Shown piece by piece: positions 34,712-43,219 of a DNA stretch of 64,000 nucleotides. A program made the position numbers and the translations under genes. Location of the stretch: positions 17,290 through 81,289 of the IMG/VR virus record IMGVR_UViG_3300027759_004238; one strand, given 5' to 3'. The stretch's first letter is position 1; each line of letters starts with the position of its first letter. Source of the stretch: a virus. Below the pieces are notes generated by a model. The model searched no databases. It had not been told where the DNA came from and was given only the letters and a program-made list of their open reading frames with translations.

Positions 34712-35502
34712 AAAAAATAAATTGGTTTTTTTGTTTGAATGAAAATAGGTCCGGGGCCTTTATGGACATGGCTAAAGTTGCAGTTCTAAGTTCATTGAGT
34801 TACAATTTTAATGCTTACTGCTTATATGATGGTGATAATAAAGAATTCATTAATTTTCTAAAAGAAAATGGAGTGACTGTAATATTACACGAATCTTCTT
34901 TTAAAAATAAAATAACAGAAATGGTTGAAGAGGTTGCTCACAAAACTTTTTATGGGGCCTTTTTGCGCATAGATATACCTTTAATAATTAAACAGCTAAA
35001 CTTGGATATAGAGTATTATTTGTATACAGACTGTGACGTTATTTTTACCAGAGATCCTACAGATTTTTTATTGAAACTTACTCCAGAAACCATAGCAGCC
35101 ACTGGAGAATTTAATCAAAATGATGTAAAGATGTTCAACTCCGGTGTAATGTGGTGTAATACCAAAAATATGCTTGATACATATCAGGAATTTTATGATT
35201 TTGTAATTTCCAAACAATTTAAATTTGTAGCGACAGATCAAGGAGCATTAAATGAATTTTATAAACATCAAAAAATATCAGATGAAATAAATTGGAAACC
35301 TTATTGGGGCATAAATGAAAGTGCCTATTTAATTCATTTCCACGGACCTAAACCCTATCATTTTAAAATATACCTTAATGAAAGTAGAAAATTAACAAAC
35401 CCTCACATTAAAAACTACGGTAGTTTTCTTAATGAAAAGCATGAGCTAGAATACAAATACTGCGTTAATCTATACAACGGCTTTTTAAGACAGACCTATT
35501 AA
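34708..35502 (+). CDS. GT8/GT32-like glycosyltransferase
   Basis: 264 residues. YGAFLRIDIPLIIKQLN, then EYYLYTDCDVIF (DxD motif), FNSGVMWCNTKN and ATDQGALN follow the order of GT8-type retaining transferases. It sits 5 nt from the next gene. The donor and acceptor are unknown; a role in glycan attached to the virion or to host surface polymer is inferred from the neighbours. Confidence 0.75.
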   Translation: MKKINWFFCLNENRSGAFMDMAKVAVLSSLSYNFNAYCLYDGDNKEFINFLKENGVTVILHESSFKNKITEMVEEVAHKTFYGAFLRIDIPLIIKQLNLDIEYYLYTDCDVIFTRDPTDFLLKLTPETIAATGEFNQNDVKMFNSGVMWCNTKNMLDTYQEFYDFVISKQFKFVATDQGALNEFYKHQKISDEINWKPYWGINESAYLIHFHGPKPYHFKIYLNESRKLTNPHIKNYGSFLNEKHELEYKYCVNLYNGFLRQTY

Positions 35503-35507
35503 ACATT

Positions 35508-36509
35508 ATGAAAAAAACAAAATACTTTGATAAATCCTCTAGTTTGCACTTTCAACCAGATCCATATTTTTTATATGAGCTTCCTAAAGGATCTTTTATG
35601 TCCATGGATGGGGATATAGATGTAGCTAAAGACTCTTTTGGAGAAATAATACGTTCGTGTTCTGGTAATAGGATTAAAGATAGTAAAAAAGAAGCTATAC
35701 CGGAAAAAATTCCAAAACATACTATAAAGAGTGATAAAAATTTGCTTCAGTTAAATACTGGTAGCCATTACTGGCATCTTCATCATGAGACTATCGGGCA
35801 ATTTTTGCTTTATAAAGATTTGGGTGTTCTTGAAAAATATACACCAGAGAACACTGCCATACTTATGACGTGGTGCAGAGCAGGTAACGTTTTAAAAGAA
35901 GTCCTGCGACACATTTTTAATTTTAATATAGATAGTTATGAGCTAATTTTTGCGGAACGTGATGTTCTATATACTACAAAAGAAAATCTTGTAATTTCAA
36001 CCAAAACATCCACGGCTGGGTGCCTACCTTTATCCTATTTTTCAGAAAAATTAGAAAAATACTTAATTCCTGAAGAGAACCCAACAGATTTTATATATGT
36101 AGGCAGGGATGACTCCGATTGCAGGCTTTTGCTAAATCAAGAAGAAATACTACAGTTTTTAAATGAAAACGATATACCAATTAGAAAAATTACATTAACC
36201 GGAATGCCTTATATAGAACAAGTACAACTATTCAGAAACGCAAAATTTGTAATGGTTATCGGCGGTACAGGAAGTACAAACCAAATATACTGCAACCCAA
36301 ACAAAGCTAAAATACTATTTGTATCTCCTAAGAACGGAGCTTTACAGTGCAGTCAACGCACAGCAAAGGGGATGAATATGGCCTATAGTGGCCTTGAGAT
36401 CGGAGAAAATTTTACTCCCACTAATAAAGCCAGAGCCTCGGATCCTACTTGTGCAAATTTTAAACTCAGAAAAGAGGATGTACTCAAAAAAATACAAAGT
36501 TTGTTATAA
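35508..36509 (+). CDS. GT61-like glycosyltransferase (DUF563)
   Basis: 333 residues. The C-terminal half carries the GT61 pattern: FIYVGRDDSDCRLLLNQEEI, then PYIEQVQLFRNAKFVMVIGG, TGSTNQIYCNP (the G-A-x-x-T-N-x-x-F-x-x-P type site). The N-terminal half has the HHETIGQFLLY motif. GT61 enzymes transfer pentoses or hexosamines to glycans. The family was first known from eukaryotes but is widespread in bacteria and phages. Confidence 0.8.
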   Translation: MKKTKYFDKSSSLHFQPDPYFLYELPKGSFMSMDGDIDVAKDSFGEIIRSCSGNRIKDSKKEAIPEKIPKHTIKSDKNLLQLNTGSHYWHLHHETIGQFLLYKDLGVLEKYTPENTAILMTWCRAGNVLKEVLRHIFNFNIDSYELIFAERDVLYTTKENLVISTKTSTAGCLPLSYFSEKLEKYLIPEENPTDFIYVGRDDSDCRLLLNQEEILQFLNENDIPIRKITLTGMPYIEQVQLFRNAKFVMVIGGTGSTNQIYCNPNKAKILFVSPKNGALQCSQRTAKGMNMAYSGLEIGENFTPTNKARASDPTCANFKLRKEDVLKKIQSLL

Positions 36510-36516
36510 ATCCAAT

Positions 36517-37494
36517 ATGAAAAAAAATAAAATATGTCTAATATTTCACATGCACGGACAACTGCATCCGTTTTTTAATTTATTTTTGTACAGCTTGGCA
36601 CAAAATAAGAATATAGACTTTTTGTTTATCAATGACATAAAAAATAAACCGGAACTACCTTCTAATGTAATAGATAAATTTTTAACTGCTGAAGATTTAA
36701 ATCCCATGTTAACTGCTACTTTAAAAGATTGGTTTGATTTAGATATCCCGGATCCTTTGCTTTTAAACGTTAGAGAAAAAGAAACTGTATTTAAAGCAAA
36801 AACTCCAATGTATAAATTTGCCGATTATAGGTGTTATTTTGATGACATTTTTAAAAAAGACTTAGAGGGGTATGAATATTGTGGTTATTTTGATAATGAT
36901 ACCATAATGGGTGATATTGAAAATATAATACAACCTTTAATGGATAAAAACTATAATTTTATAGGTTCTAGAGGGCATTTTTGTCTATATAAAAATGATG
37001 GGTTTATTAAACAAATTCTCACAAATATTGGTGTTTGGCCTGAAAATGGGCATAAAAATTATTTAAACCTTAGTTTAAATAAACATAAAGATGAACTTAT
37101 TAACAAAAATCATAAACATCTTTTAACTTGTGAAGGGTGGTCACAGGGCACTGTAAAGGTGTATTCTACGTTGATTCCAACTTATAAATTTTATAAGTTG
37201 ACGGAAAACGGTGAAATGTGTGATTTGTTTAACCCCGCAGAAAATGCTTCTTATAAAGATGTTTTCATACCAAGACATTTTGAAGAAAATAATATTAAAA
37301 ATTACACCAACCAGTATTTTTCTTATCAAAAAGGAAAATTATTTAGAATTCAGGACGAGCGGGGCATTAAAACCGAACATCTGTATTTGCACTTAATAGG
37401 CAGAACCAAGCTCATGATTAACAACATTAACATAACTAGTTATAATGAGGGACTGAGTTTTAACATAAAACCTAATTATTTTGAATTAATATGA
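36517..37494 (+). CDS. Glycosyltransferase-like protein, DUF6625 type
   Basis: 325 residues from ATG 36517 (MKKNKICLIFH). KFADYRCYFDDIF, then YCGYFDNDTIMGDIENII (DxD), is the core of the DUF6625/TcdA-TcdB-pore-like GT-A group common in capsule clusters. An in-frame ATG at 36388 would overlap the GT61 gene by 120 nt, so it was rejected. It closes the first glycan island. Confidence 0.7.
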   Translation: MKKNKICLIFHMHGQLHPFFNLFLYSLAQNKNIDFLFINDIKNKPELPSNVIDKFLTAEDLNPMLTATLKDWFDLDIPDPLLLNVREKETVFKAKTPMYKFADYRCYFDDIFKKDLEGYEYCGYFDNDTIMGDIENIIQPLMDKNYNFIGSRGHFCLYKNDGFIKQILTNIGVWPENGHKNYLNLSLNKHKDELINKNHKHLLTCEGWSQGTVKVYSTLIPTYKFYKLTENGEMCDLFNPAENASYKDVFIPRHFEENNIKNYTNQYFSYQKGKLFRIQDERGIKTEHLYLHLIGRTKLMINNINITSYNEGLSFNIKPNYFELI

Positions 37495-37535
37495 ATCCAA
37501 TGATGATTCTAAAGTGCAAGAGAATGAACTAAATT

Positions 37536-37543
37536 AATAAATA
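37536..37543 (+). promoter_or_regulatory. T4-type late promoter box
   Basis: AATAAATA, 7 nt before the ATG at 37551. Confidence 0.45.
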
Positions 37544-37550
37544 TAACTAT

Positions 37551-38603
37551 ATGGAAAATTATACAATAAAACAACTTGATGAATTGATTAAAGAAAAAAG
37601 TAAATTGATGCATGAAATAAGTGATCAGTTTACCGCCACTTTGACACCGGAACAACAAATACTTAGAGCAAATATTCACATAGTTCGATCTAGAGATGTA
37701 GAAGATTTACATAAACAAAGAGAAGAATTGAGAATACAAGAACTTATTAAGAAGGCAAAGGAAGAAGATCCTCTTATTAAAGAAATTATTAAAGAAGTGT
37801 CTTCACCTTTGGCGGCTACTTTGGAGATTAAACCAGACAAAGTTCGTCATCACTATTTATTTCCCCTTGTTACAAAAGTATTAAATGCTCGTTGTCATGT
37901 GTGGCTTGTGGGGCCGGCTGGAAGCGGAAAATCTACCTTAGCTGCCGCTACTGCTGCTAAATTGAATCTACCATATGCTGCCTTAAGTGTGTGTAGTCAA
38001 ACTACTAAAACAGATCTCTTGGGATATATGGACGCCCAGGGTGTTTATAGGTCTACTAGTTTTAGGCAGGCCTATGAAAATGGTGGTATATTTTGTCTCG
38101 ATGAAATAGACAACGGCAATGCTAATGTTTTGGCGGTACTTAATAGTGCGTTGGCCAATGATTCAAATGAGTTTCCTGACAGAGCAGTTAAACGCCATGC
38201 AGATTTTGTGGTTATTGCATGTGCTAACACTTTTGGTTTAGGAGCAACCAGTGGATATGTAGGCAGAGTTCAGATAGATGCCGCAACGCTGGATCGTTTC
38301 TTTTTTATTGAAATGCCGTATGATGATGGATTAGAATCTCATGTTGCTGGTTACCCAGGAATTTCTTCACCTCAATGGGATAATGCTGGTCAAAAAGTTC
38401 CAACAGTAGAATCCTGGCTTGAAACTGTTAAGAAAACACGAGATACAATAGTAGAATTGGGTATTAAGGCTATTATTTCGCCGAGAGCCACTTATATAGG
38501 AATTGCTTTAATTAAGCAGGGAGTTCCTATTCAATTTTTAGAAAAGGGTCTTTTGTATAAAGCCATGTCACCAAATACAATTGACAAAATACGTCAGGCT
38601 TAA
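37551..38603 (+). CDS. MoxR/CobS-type AAA+ ATPase
   Basis: 350 residues. An N-terminal coiled helix (about 1-90) precedes an AAA_5 module: Walker A VGPAGSGKSTLAAA (about residues 120-133), CSQTTKTDLLGYMDA, Walker B GIFCLDEIDNGNANVLAVLN, sensor FVVIACANTFG, and an arginine region AATLDRFFFIE. T4-like cyanophage homologues are often called CobS, but there is no cobaltochelatase here. MoxR ATPases act with vWA-domain partners as assembly chaperones. The next gene, 4 nt downstream, may be that partner. Confidence 0.82.
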   Translation: MENYTIKQLDELIKEKSKLMHEISDQFTATLTPEQQILRANIHIVRSRDVEDLHKQREELRIQELIKKAKEEDPLIKEIIKEVSSPLAATLEIKPDKVRHHYLFPLVTKVLNARCHVWLVGPAGSGKSTLAAATAAKLNLPYAALSVCSQTTKTDLLGYMDAQGVYRSTSFRQAYENGGIFCLDEIDNGNANVLAVLNSALANDSNEFPDRAVKRHADFVVIACANTFGLGATSGYVGRVQIDAATLDRFFFIEMPYDDGLESHVAGYPGISSPQWDNAGQKVPTVESWLETVKKTRDTIVELGIKAIISPRATYIGIALIKQGVPIQFLEKGLLYKAMSPNTIDKIRQA

Positions 38604-38607
38604 TTGC

Positions 38608-39393
38608 ATGGAAACTATTCTCAACTTTGAATCTACACAAGATCTTATAGATTTTATAGATTATGGTAGTGACTCATCTGTTCTGAGTAATGCTCGGGGT
38701 GGGTGGTCTGATGGGATGTCCTATATAGTTGATTTACTTCAAAATCTGCCGCTACAAATAGAACCAGAAAAATTCTGGAAGGAATTTTTTCCTGCTACAG
38801 CTGGCTTATTTTTTGATATAGGTTTAGTTTGTTCTGGTGCGCCAGAGTGCTGGCTTGATCCTCAGCAATCTTTTAATAAGGGATCTTTTATATCTAAAGA
38901 CCCGGATGATGAAAGAAAAATCATTAAAATAGGAATAAACTCCACCGCTCCTTCTGGTTTCTCTAAAAATGCCATGATTGAAAGGGGTGCTATTGTTGCG
39001 GTGTTGGCTTATTTGATAGAACAGTCGGGGCGGGCGGTTTCTATAACTCAATATTGTTCAATATCAAAAAATAATCATACATTTCGGGGTTCTGTAATTC
39101 TCAAAACCGCCGAACAGACCCTGGATATGAATTTATTATCTTTTTGGTTAGTTTGTCCGGACGCGTTTAGACAATGCTGGATGAGAGTTATTGAAAGTTT
39201 ACCTAATGCAGCTGCGTTGGGTGTTATTCATGGTAGGTATGGAACACCGGAAATTAATTTTGGTGAAAATTTCTCCGATGTGTTTATTAAAGGAATTCGC
39301 ACTAAAACTCAGGAGTGGACTAGAGATGATAGTGTTGCGTGGGTATGCGATAGTCTGTCCAAGTTAAAAATTAATTTCTTTTATGAAGAGTAA
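38608..39393 (+). CDS. Putative vWA-like / DUF7192-type partner of the MoxR ATPase
   Basis: 261 residues from ATG 38608 (METILNFEST). After ARGGWSDGMSYIVDLL comes a beta-alpha domain (AGLFFDIGLVCSGAPECWL, then KIIKIGINSTAPSG, with VAVLAYLIEQSGRAVSITQY). The layout resembles a degenerate vWA fold without a clean DxSxS site. Similar proteins follow CobS-like ATPases in actinophages and cyanophages. The upstream in-frame ATG 38581 overlaps the ATPase gene and is unlikely. Converges on the DUF1501 genes. Confidence 0.5.
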   Translation: METILNFESTQDLIDFIDYGSDSSVLSNARGGWSDGMSYIVDLLQNLPLQIEPEKFWKEFFPATAGLFFDIGLVCSGAPECWLDPQQSFNKGSFISKDPDDERKIIKIGINSTAPSGFSKNAMIERGAIVAVLAYLIEQSGRAVSITQYCSISKNNHTFRGSVILKTAEQTLDMNLLSFWLVCPDAFRQCWMRVIESLPNAAALGVIHGRYGTPEINFGENFSDVFIKGIRTKTQEWTRDDSVAWVCDSLSKLKINFFYEE

Positions 39394-39395
39394 AA

Positions 39396-40763
39396 TTAAG
39401 AAATAATTTCTTTAACCACGTTTCCAAAGTTATCAGTTAATCGAAACTCTCTTCCGTTATAATTGTAAGTCAATTTTTTATGATCAAATCCCATAAGGGC
39501 TAAAATTGTAGCATGTAAATCATGAATATGTACTACATCTTTAATTGATTTGGAGCCGGTTTCATCTGTTTCGCCATATCGCTGGCCGCCTTTAACACCT
39601 CCACCAGCCATCCACACAGAAAATGCCTTACCATTATGATCTCTTCCAGGGGCACCCGCGCCGCCGCCTGCCGTGACAGTACGACCAAACTCTCCACCCC
39701 AGATTACAAGAGTGGAATCTAGCTGTCCTCGCTGTTTAAGGTCAGTAAGAAGAGCAGAGAAGGCTTGGTCATATCTACCAGCGGTCCGGGTCATAGCTGT
39801 TTTTATATCCATATGATGATCATAACCACCAACTTGGACTTGAACATACCGAACTCCTCTCTCTACCAGGCGCCGAGCAACCATCATTTTATTTCCTTCT
39901 TCGTTTTTGCCATATAACTCATGGGTAGCTTCTGATTCTTTAGATATATCAAAAGCGTCTGTTGCTTCTGTTTGCATCTTAAATGCAGTTTCAAATGTTT
40001 CGATTCTAGATTCCAGCTGAATGTCCTTCTGTAGGCGACTCATGTGATCATAATTCATCATCTTGGCTAAATCTAACTGCCGGCGCTGGCGGTCTAATGT
40101 AGAAAACTGACTGGTTAGATTAGAAAGGATCTGATCTGACTTCATGTTATTTTTATATTGAACATTGCAACCCTGAAACATTCCGGGTAAAAAAGCACAC
40201 TGTCTCCATTCTGGACTCCCATTTAAAGAAATGAATGCCGGCATATTTTGATTAGTGGTTCCTAGTCCATATGCCAACCAACTTCCTAAACTAGGCTTGG
40301 GCAATTGTGCTGATCCGGTATTAAACATTTTTTGGGCAATGTTGTGATCAGGAATTTCGGTAAACATGGAATTGATGATCGCCATATCATCAGCATGAGC
40401 TCCTAACTTGGACCATACTTCAGAAATGTGCAATCCAGATTTACCAAATCGAGGAAACTCGAAAGGTGAAGCAAGAAGATTGCCATTGTCTCCTTTTTGG
40501 CCATCTCTTTTTTGCAGTTCGGGTTTGTAATCAAACGTATCAACATGGCTTGGAGCACCACTTGCTACTAGTTGAATGACTGCTCTTGCCTTTACAGGAA
40601 AGTGTGGATTTTTTGCTGCAAGAGGAGATACGGCTTCGGCTGTATTAGGACATACTCCCAACAAAGAAGCTAAAGACAATCCTCCCATACCCCACCCAAA
40701 ATTAGTTAATAATTCTCTCCTAGTAGTAGGAACGGACTCGATATGATTACCACAGTCTTTCAT
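39396..40763 (-). CDS. DUF1501 protein with Tat signal (second of a pair)
   Basis: 455 residues. A twin-arginine signal is visible near the N-terminus: TTRRELLTNFGWGMGGLSLA, then a hydrophobic stretch to residue 50. The mature protein has the alkaline-phosphatase/sulfatase-superfamily DUF1501 pattern: VDTFDYKPEL near the start, PGRDHNGKAFSVWMAGGGV, and the HDLHATILALMGFDH...YNGREFRLTD ending. That ending is typical of planctomycete and verrucomicrobial members. The substrate is unknown. It follows the other DUF1501 gene by 1 nt and is somewhat richer in G+C than its neighbours. Confidence 0.88.
   Translation of the reverse strand: MKDCGNHIESVPTTRRELLTNFGWGMGGLSLASLLGVCPNTAEAVSPLAAKNPHFPVKARAVIQLVASGAPSHVDTFDYKPELQKRDGQKGDNGNLLASPFEFPRFGKSGLHISEVWSKLGAHADDMAIINSMFTEIPDHNIAQKMFNTGSAQLPKPSLGSWLAYGLGTTNQNMPAFISLNGSPEWRQCAFLPGMFQGCNVQYKNNMKSDQILSNLTSQFSTLDRQRRQLDLAKMMNYDHMSRLQKDIQLESRIETFETAFKMQTEATDAFDISKESEATHELYGKNEEGNKMMVARRLVERGVRYVQVQVGGYDHHMDIKTAMTRTAGRYDQAFSALLTDLKQRGQLDSTLVIWGGEFGRTVTAGGGAGAPGRDHNGKAFSVWMAGGGVKGGQRYGETDETGSKSIKDVVHIHDLHATILALMGFDHKKLTYNYNGREFRLTDNFGNVVKEIIS
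39398..39412. terminator. Weak hairpin at the 38608/39396 convergent junction
   Basis: AAGAAA, TAA, TTTCTT right between the two convergent stops. Six AT-rich base pairs. It could act in both directions but is weak. Confidence 0.25.
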
Positions 40764-40764
40764 A

Positions 40765-42036
40765 TTATGCTATAAGTTCTTTTACTGCTGTTCCGTTATA
40801 AACAACCGCAACGGGCCGGCCATCTTGTGTCATAAGCTTAGAATCTGGATCAATTCCAAGCTGAGTATACAGAGTTGCCGCTAGGTTTTCAATAGTTAGA
40901 GGTGAATTATCCACATCTCCTCCAGTTGCATCAGAAGCACCGTGAATATATCCACGTTTAAAGCCTCCACCCGCAAATACTACTGAAAATACTCGAGGCC
41001 AATGATCTCTTCCGCCGTCTTTATTAATTTTTGGAGTACGACCAAACTCAGAAGATACCATTACAATGGTGTCATTAAGCATTCCTCTTTGATCTAAGTC
41101 GTTAATTAAAGTAGAATAAGCCTGATCAAAGGGAGGCAATGTCTTGCTGATCCCTGAACCAATACCAGTATGCATATCCCATCCTCCATATGTTACAGAT
41201 ACAAATCGAACTCCTGATTCAACTAGGCGGCGAGCCATTAACAAACGCTGGCCGGCTTGATTGCGGCCGTAAGCGTCTCGGAGCATATCTTTTTCCTGGG
41301 TCAGATCAAAAGCTCCTCTTGCTTTCGGCGAAGCAATAAGATCATACGCCTGTTGGTAGAACGTATCCATGGCAGTAAGATTGTCACTCTTTTCTAGATA
41401 TTTAAAGTGACTATCAACTGTGTCAAGAATTCCTAGTCTTTTGCTAAAGCGCTCATCACTAACTGTGGTTTGAAGATCTCTTACTTTAAATCCAGGAGCT
41501 GCAGGGTCACTGCCTAAGCTAAAAGGACCAAATGCATTAGAAAGATATCCGGTCCCTGCCACATCGCTACCATTGTTGTCTAATTTTTGTGGAATACAAA
41601 CGTATGCTGGCAAATTATTTTTGCTACCAAATTGATGAGACGTAACTGCACCAAAAGATGGGTAGTTAACTGCTGGAGAAGGCCTATATCCGGTAAACAT
41701 GGTACTGGTTCCTCTCTCGTGAGCGGCATCACCATGGGTCATAGATCGAACTACTGTAATCTTATCTGCAATCTTTGCTGTCTTGGCCAAGTGTTCAGAA
41801 AAATGTACACCAGGAATTACAGTTTGTACGGAACCTAAGGGTCCTCTATACTCTGCAGGTGCTAATGGTTTTGGATCCCACATTTCTTGAGCGGCAGCTC
41901 CGCCGGGCAAATAGATATGTATTACTGACTGTGCCTTCGGAACCAACCCAGACTGCGCTTGCAGTTTGAGCATGTCACCCGTAGCTAAACCCAAACCCCC
42001 AAACAACCCAGTGTATAAAAAATCACGTCTGTTCAT
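40765..42036 (-). CDS. DUF1501 protein with Tat signal (first of a pair)
   Basis: 423 residues. MNRRDFLYTGLFGGLGLA is a twin-arginine signal (R-R-D-F-L) followed by a hydrophobic core. Family motifs follow: HIYLPGGAAAQEMWDPKP, MTHGDAAHERG, FTGYRPSPAVNYPS, GTGYLSNAFGPFSLGSDP and a C-terminal GRDHWPRVFSVVFAGGGF. Mature DUF1501 proteins are exported through Tat, probably acting in the periplasm. A late-type box ends 5 nt before this ATG, so the pair is likely expressed late. Not a known T4-like gene. Confidence 0.9.
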   Translation of the reverse strand: MNRRDFLYTGLFGGLGLATGDMLKLQAQSGLVPKAQSVIHIYLPGGAAAQEMWDPKPLAPAEYRGPLGSVQTVIPGVHFSEHLAKTAKIADKITVVRSMTHGDAAHERGTSTMFTGYRPSPAVNYPSFGAVTSHQFGSKNNLPAYVCIPQKLDNNGSDVAGTGYLSNAFGPFSLGSDPAAPGFKVRDLQTTVSDERFSKRLGILDTVDSHFKYLEKSDNLTAMDTFYQQAYDLIASPKARGAFDLTQEKDMLRDAYGRNQAGQRLLMARRLVESGVRFVSVTYGGWDMHTGIGSGISKTLPPFDQAYSTLINDLDQRGMLNDTIVMVSSEFGRTPKINKDGGRDHWPRVFSVVFAGGGFKRGYIHGASDATGGDVDNSPLTIENLAATLYTQLGIDPDSKLMTQDGRPVAVVYNGTAVKELIA

Positions 42037-42041
42037 ATAGG

Positions 42042-42049
42042 TATTTAGT
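42042..42049 (-). promoter_or_regulatory. Late-type promoter box for the DUF1501 pair
   Basis: The minus strand reads ACTAAATA with a 5-nt gap to the ATG at 42036. It overlaps the TAA of the upstream gene. Confidence 0.35.
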
Positions 42050-42326
42050 CCGCGCTAGGAACTTTTAGAATATATTGAGCCCCATCTTCTTTCATGGTTT
42101 CAAAAAACTTCATAGTCATTTCATAAAATTCTATTTGTTTATCATCTGGAACACATCCAGTATATCTGTCTAGAACCAAATACATTACTGCTGCAACCCA
42201 CATAGGATCTATATCATGTGTGGCTTCATCTTTCAAACAAGGCATCCACATGTTTTCCTTTTCGGAAAAAATTCTACCTATGCTAACGATGGTTTCAACT
42301 GTTTCAGGATTTATATCTTGGCTCAT
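42045..42326 (-). CDS. Unknown small protein, 93 aa
   Basis: Acidic (MSQDINPETVETIVSIGRIF...), with a PMWVAAVMYLVLDRYTG segment that is helical but too polar for a membrane span. No recognised family. Its ATG overlaps the stop of the upstream heptosyltransferase-like gene (ATGA). Confidence 0.5.
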   Translation of the reverse strand: MSQDINPETVETIVSIGRIFSEKENMWMPCLKDEATHDIDPMWVAAVMYLVLDRYTGCVPDDKQIEFYEMTMKFFETMKEDGAQYILKVPSAD

Positions 42327-43219
42327 AATTTACAATATTCTAAAAATTCTTTTTCATCAAAAATGTGATTAATGTCTTCATAAGGACATTCGTGATATCT
42401 TTTTCCAGTCCAATCCAACTCTTCCATGTAAGAATCAATGGAATGTCTAAAGGCAGGTCTTTGTTGTGGTGGTACATTTGTGTGAATTTTATGCCCAAAT
42501 ACATTTGGAGAATTGCCTATCCATCCAACCACCGCTGGTTTGTTTAAAGCTGCTGCTATATGCTGAATCATAGAGTCCATGGCTATGATCTTATCTGAAA
42601 GATGAACATAACAAAATAAATTTCTCAAATTGTCTGTTACACTTACAGTATTTTCTAATAAAATCTGCTTATCTCTCCTTACTTGAAGAACTTTATCGAA
42701 TTGTTTGTACAACTTGTTAACCAGGGATTGAGCAAATGCTGGTGGTAGATCTCTGGCCCATGAATAGGAATTTGGTTCATTATCTCCCCCACCAAATGGA
42801 TGAATCATTAATATAGATTTCTTTTTGTCAAGTACACTTTGAGCATTTACAATTTCTCTTTGAGACAACACTATAGTGGGTTGTAGAGTCGAGCAAGGAA
42901 TGTGCAGTAAATCACACCAGATTTCAATTAAAGATTTAGATTGATGTACAAAATCATGAGCATGATAGGGCTCTAGTCGAAAAATTAAAGAGTCTTTATT
43001 TTTAATAAAATCTTCATAAAAATATGCAAAATTACCAGCTTTATAAACTCTATAAATTAAGGGATTGTGTAAAAATACTTCTGGCCACGCAGAAATAACA
43101 ATTAATTTTCTGTTTGGATGAGCTGCTTTTATAGAAGTGCAAACTGCGGTGGCTAACACACTTTTGCCTACACCACCATCTATGTGAAATATAATATATT
43201 TTTCAGACATGTTAATCAT
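42323..43219 (-). CDS. GT9-like (heptosyltransferase-type) glycosyltransferase
   Basis: 298 residues. The N-terminus (YIIFHIDGGVGKSVLATAV) has a P-loop-like look, but the body follows GT-B GT9: LIVISAWPEVFLHNP, then ILMIHPFGGGDNEPNSYSW, LRNLFCYVHLSDKIIAMDS, and MIQHIAAALNKPAVVGWIG (the DSxxxHxAAAxxxP site). It probably transfers a sugar to a lipid- or polymer-linked glycan. It overlaps the next upstream gene by 8 nt. Confidence 0.72.
   Translation of the reverse strand: MINMSEKYIIFHIDGGVGKSVLATAVCTSIKAAHPNRKLIVISAWPEVFLHNPLIYRVYKAGNFAYFYEDFIKNKDSLIFRLEPYHAHDFVHQSKSLIEIWCDLLHIPCSTLQPTIVLSQREIVNAQSVLDKKKSILMIHPFGGGDNEPNSYSWARDLPPAFAQSLVNKLYKQFDKVLQVRRDKQILLENTVSVTDNLRNLFCYVHLSDKIIAMDSMIQHIAAALNKPAVVGWIGNSPNVFGHKIHTNVPPQQRPAFRHSIDSYMEELDWTGKRYHECPYEDINHIFDEKEFLEYCKL

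Noticed and set aside
36388-36516. Upstream in-frame ATG for the DUF6625-type gene
   Set aside because: It would add 43 residues that overlap the GT61 gene and do not look like a GT start.
37551-38603. CobS cobaltochelatase subunit
   Set aside because: The fold matches, but no cobalamin genes are present and MoxR-type chaperones look the same; metabolic role not claimed.
42323-43219. ParA/MinD-type ATPase (GGVGKS near the N-terminus)
   Set aside because: The motif lacks the full Walker context, and the rest of the protein follows GT9 order, so the resemblance is probably incidental.
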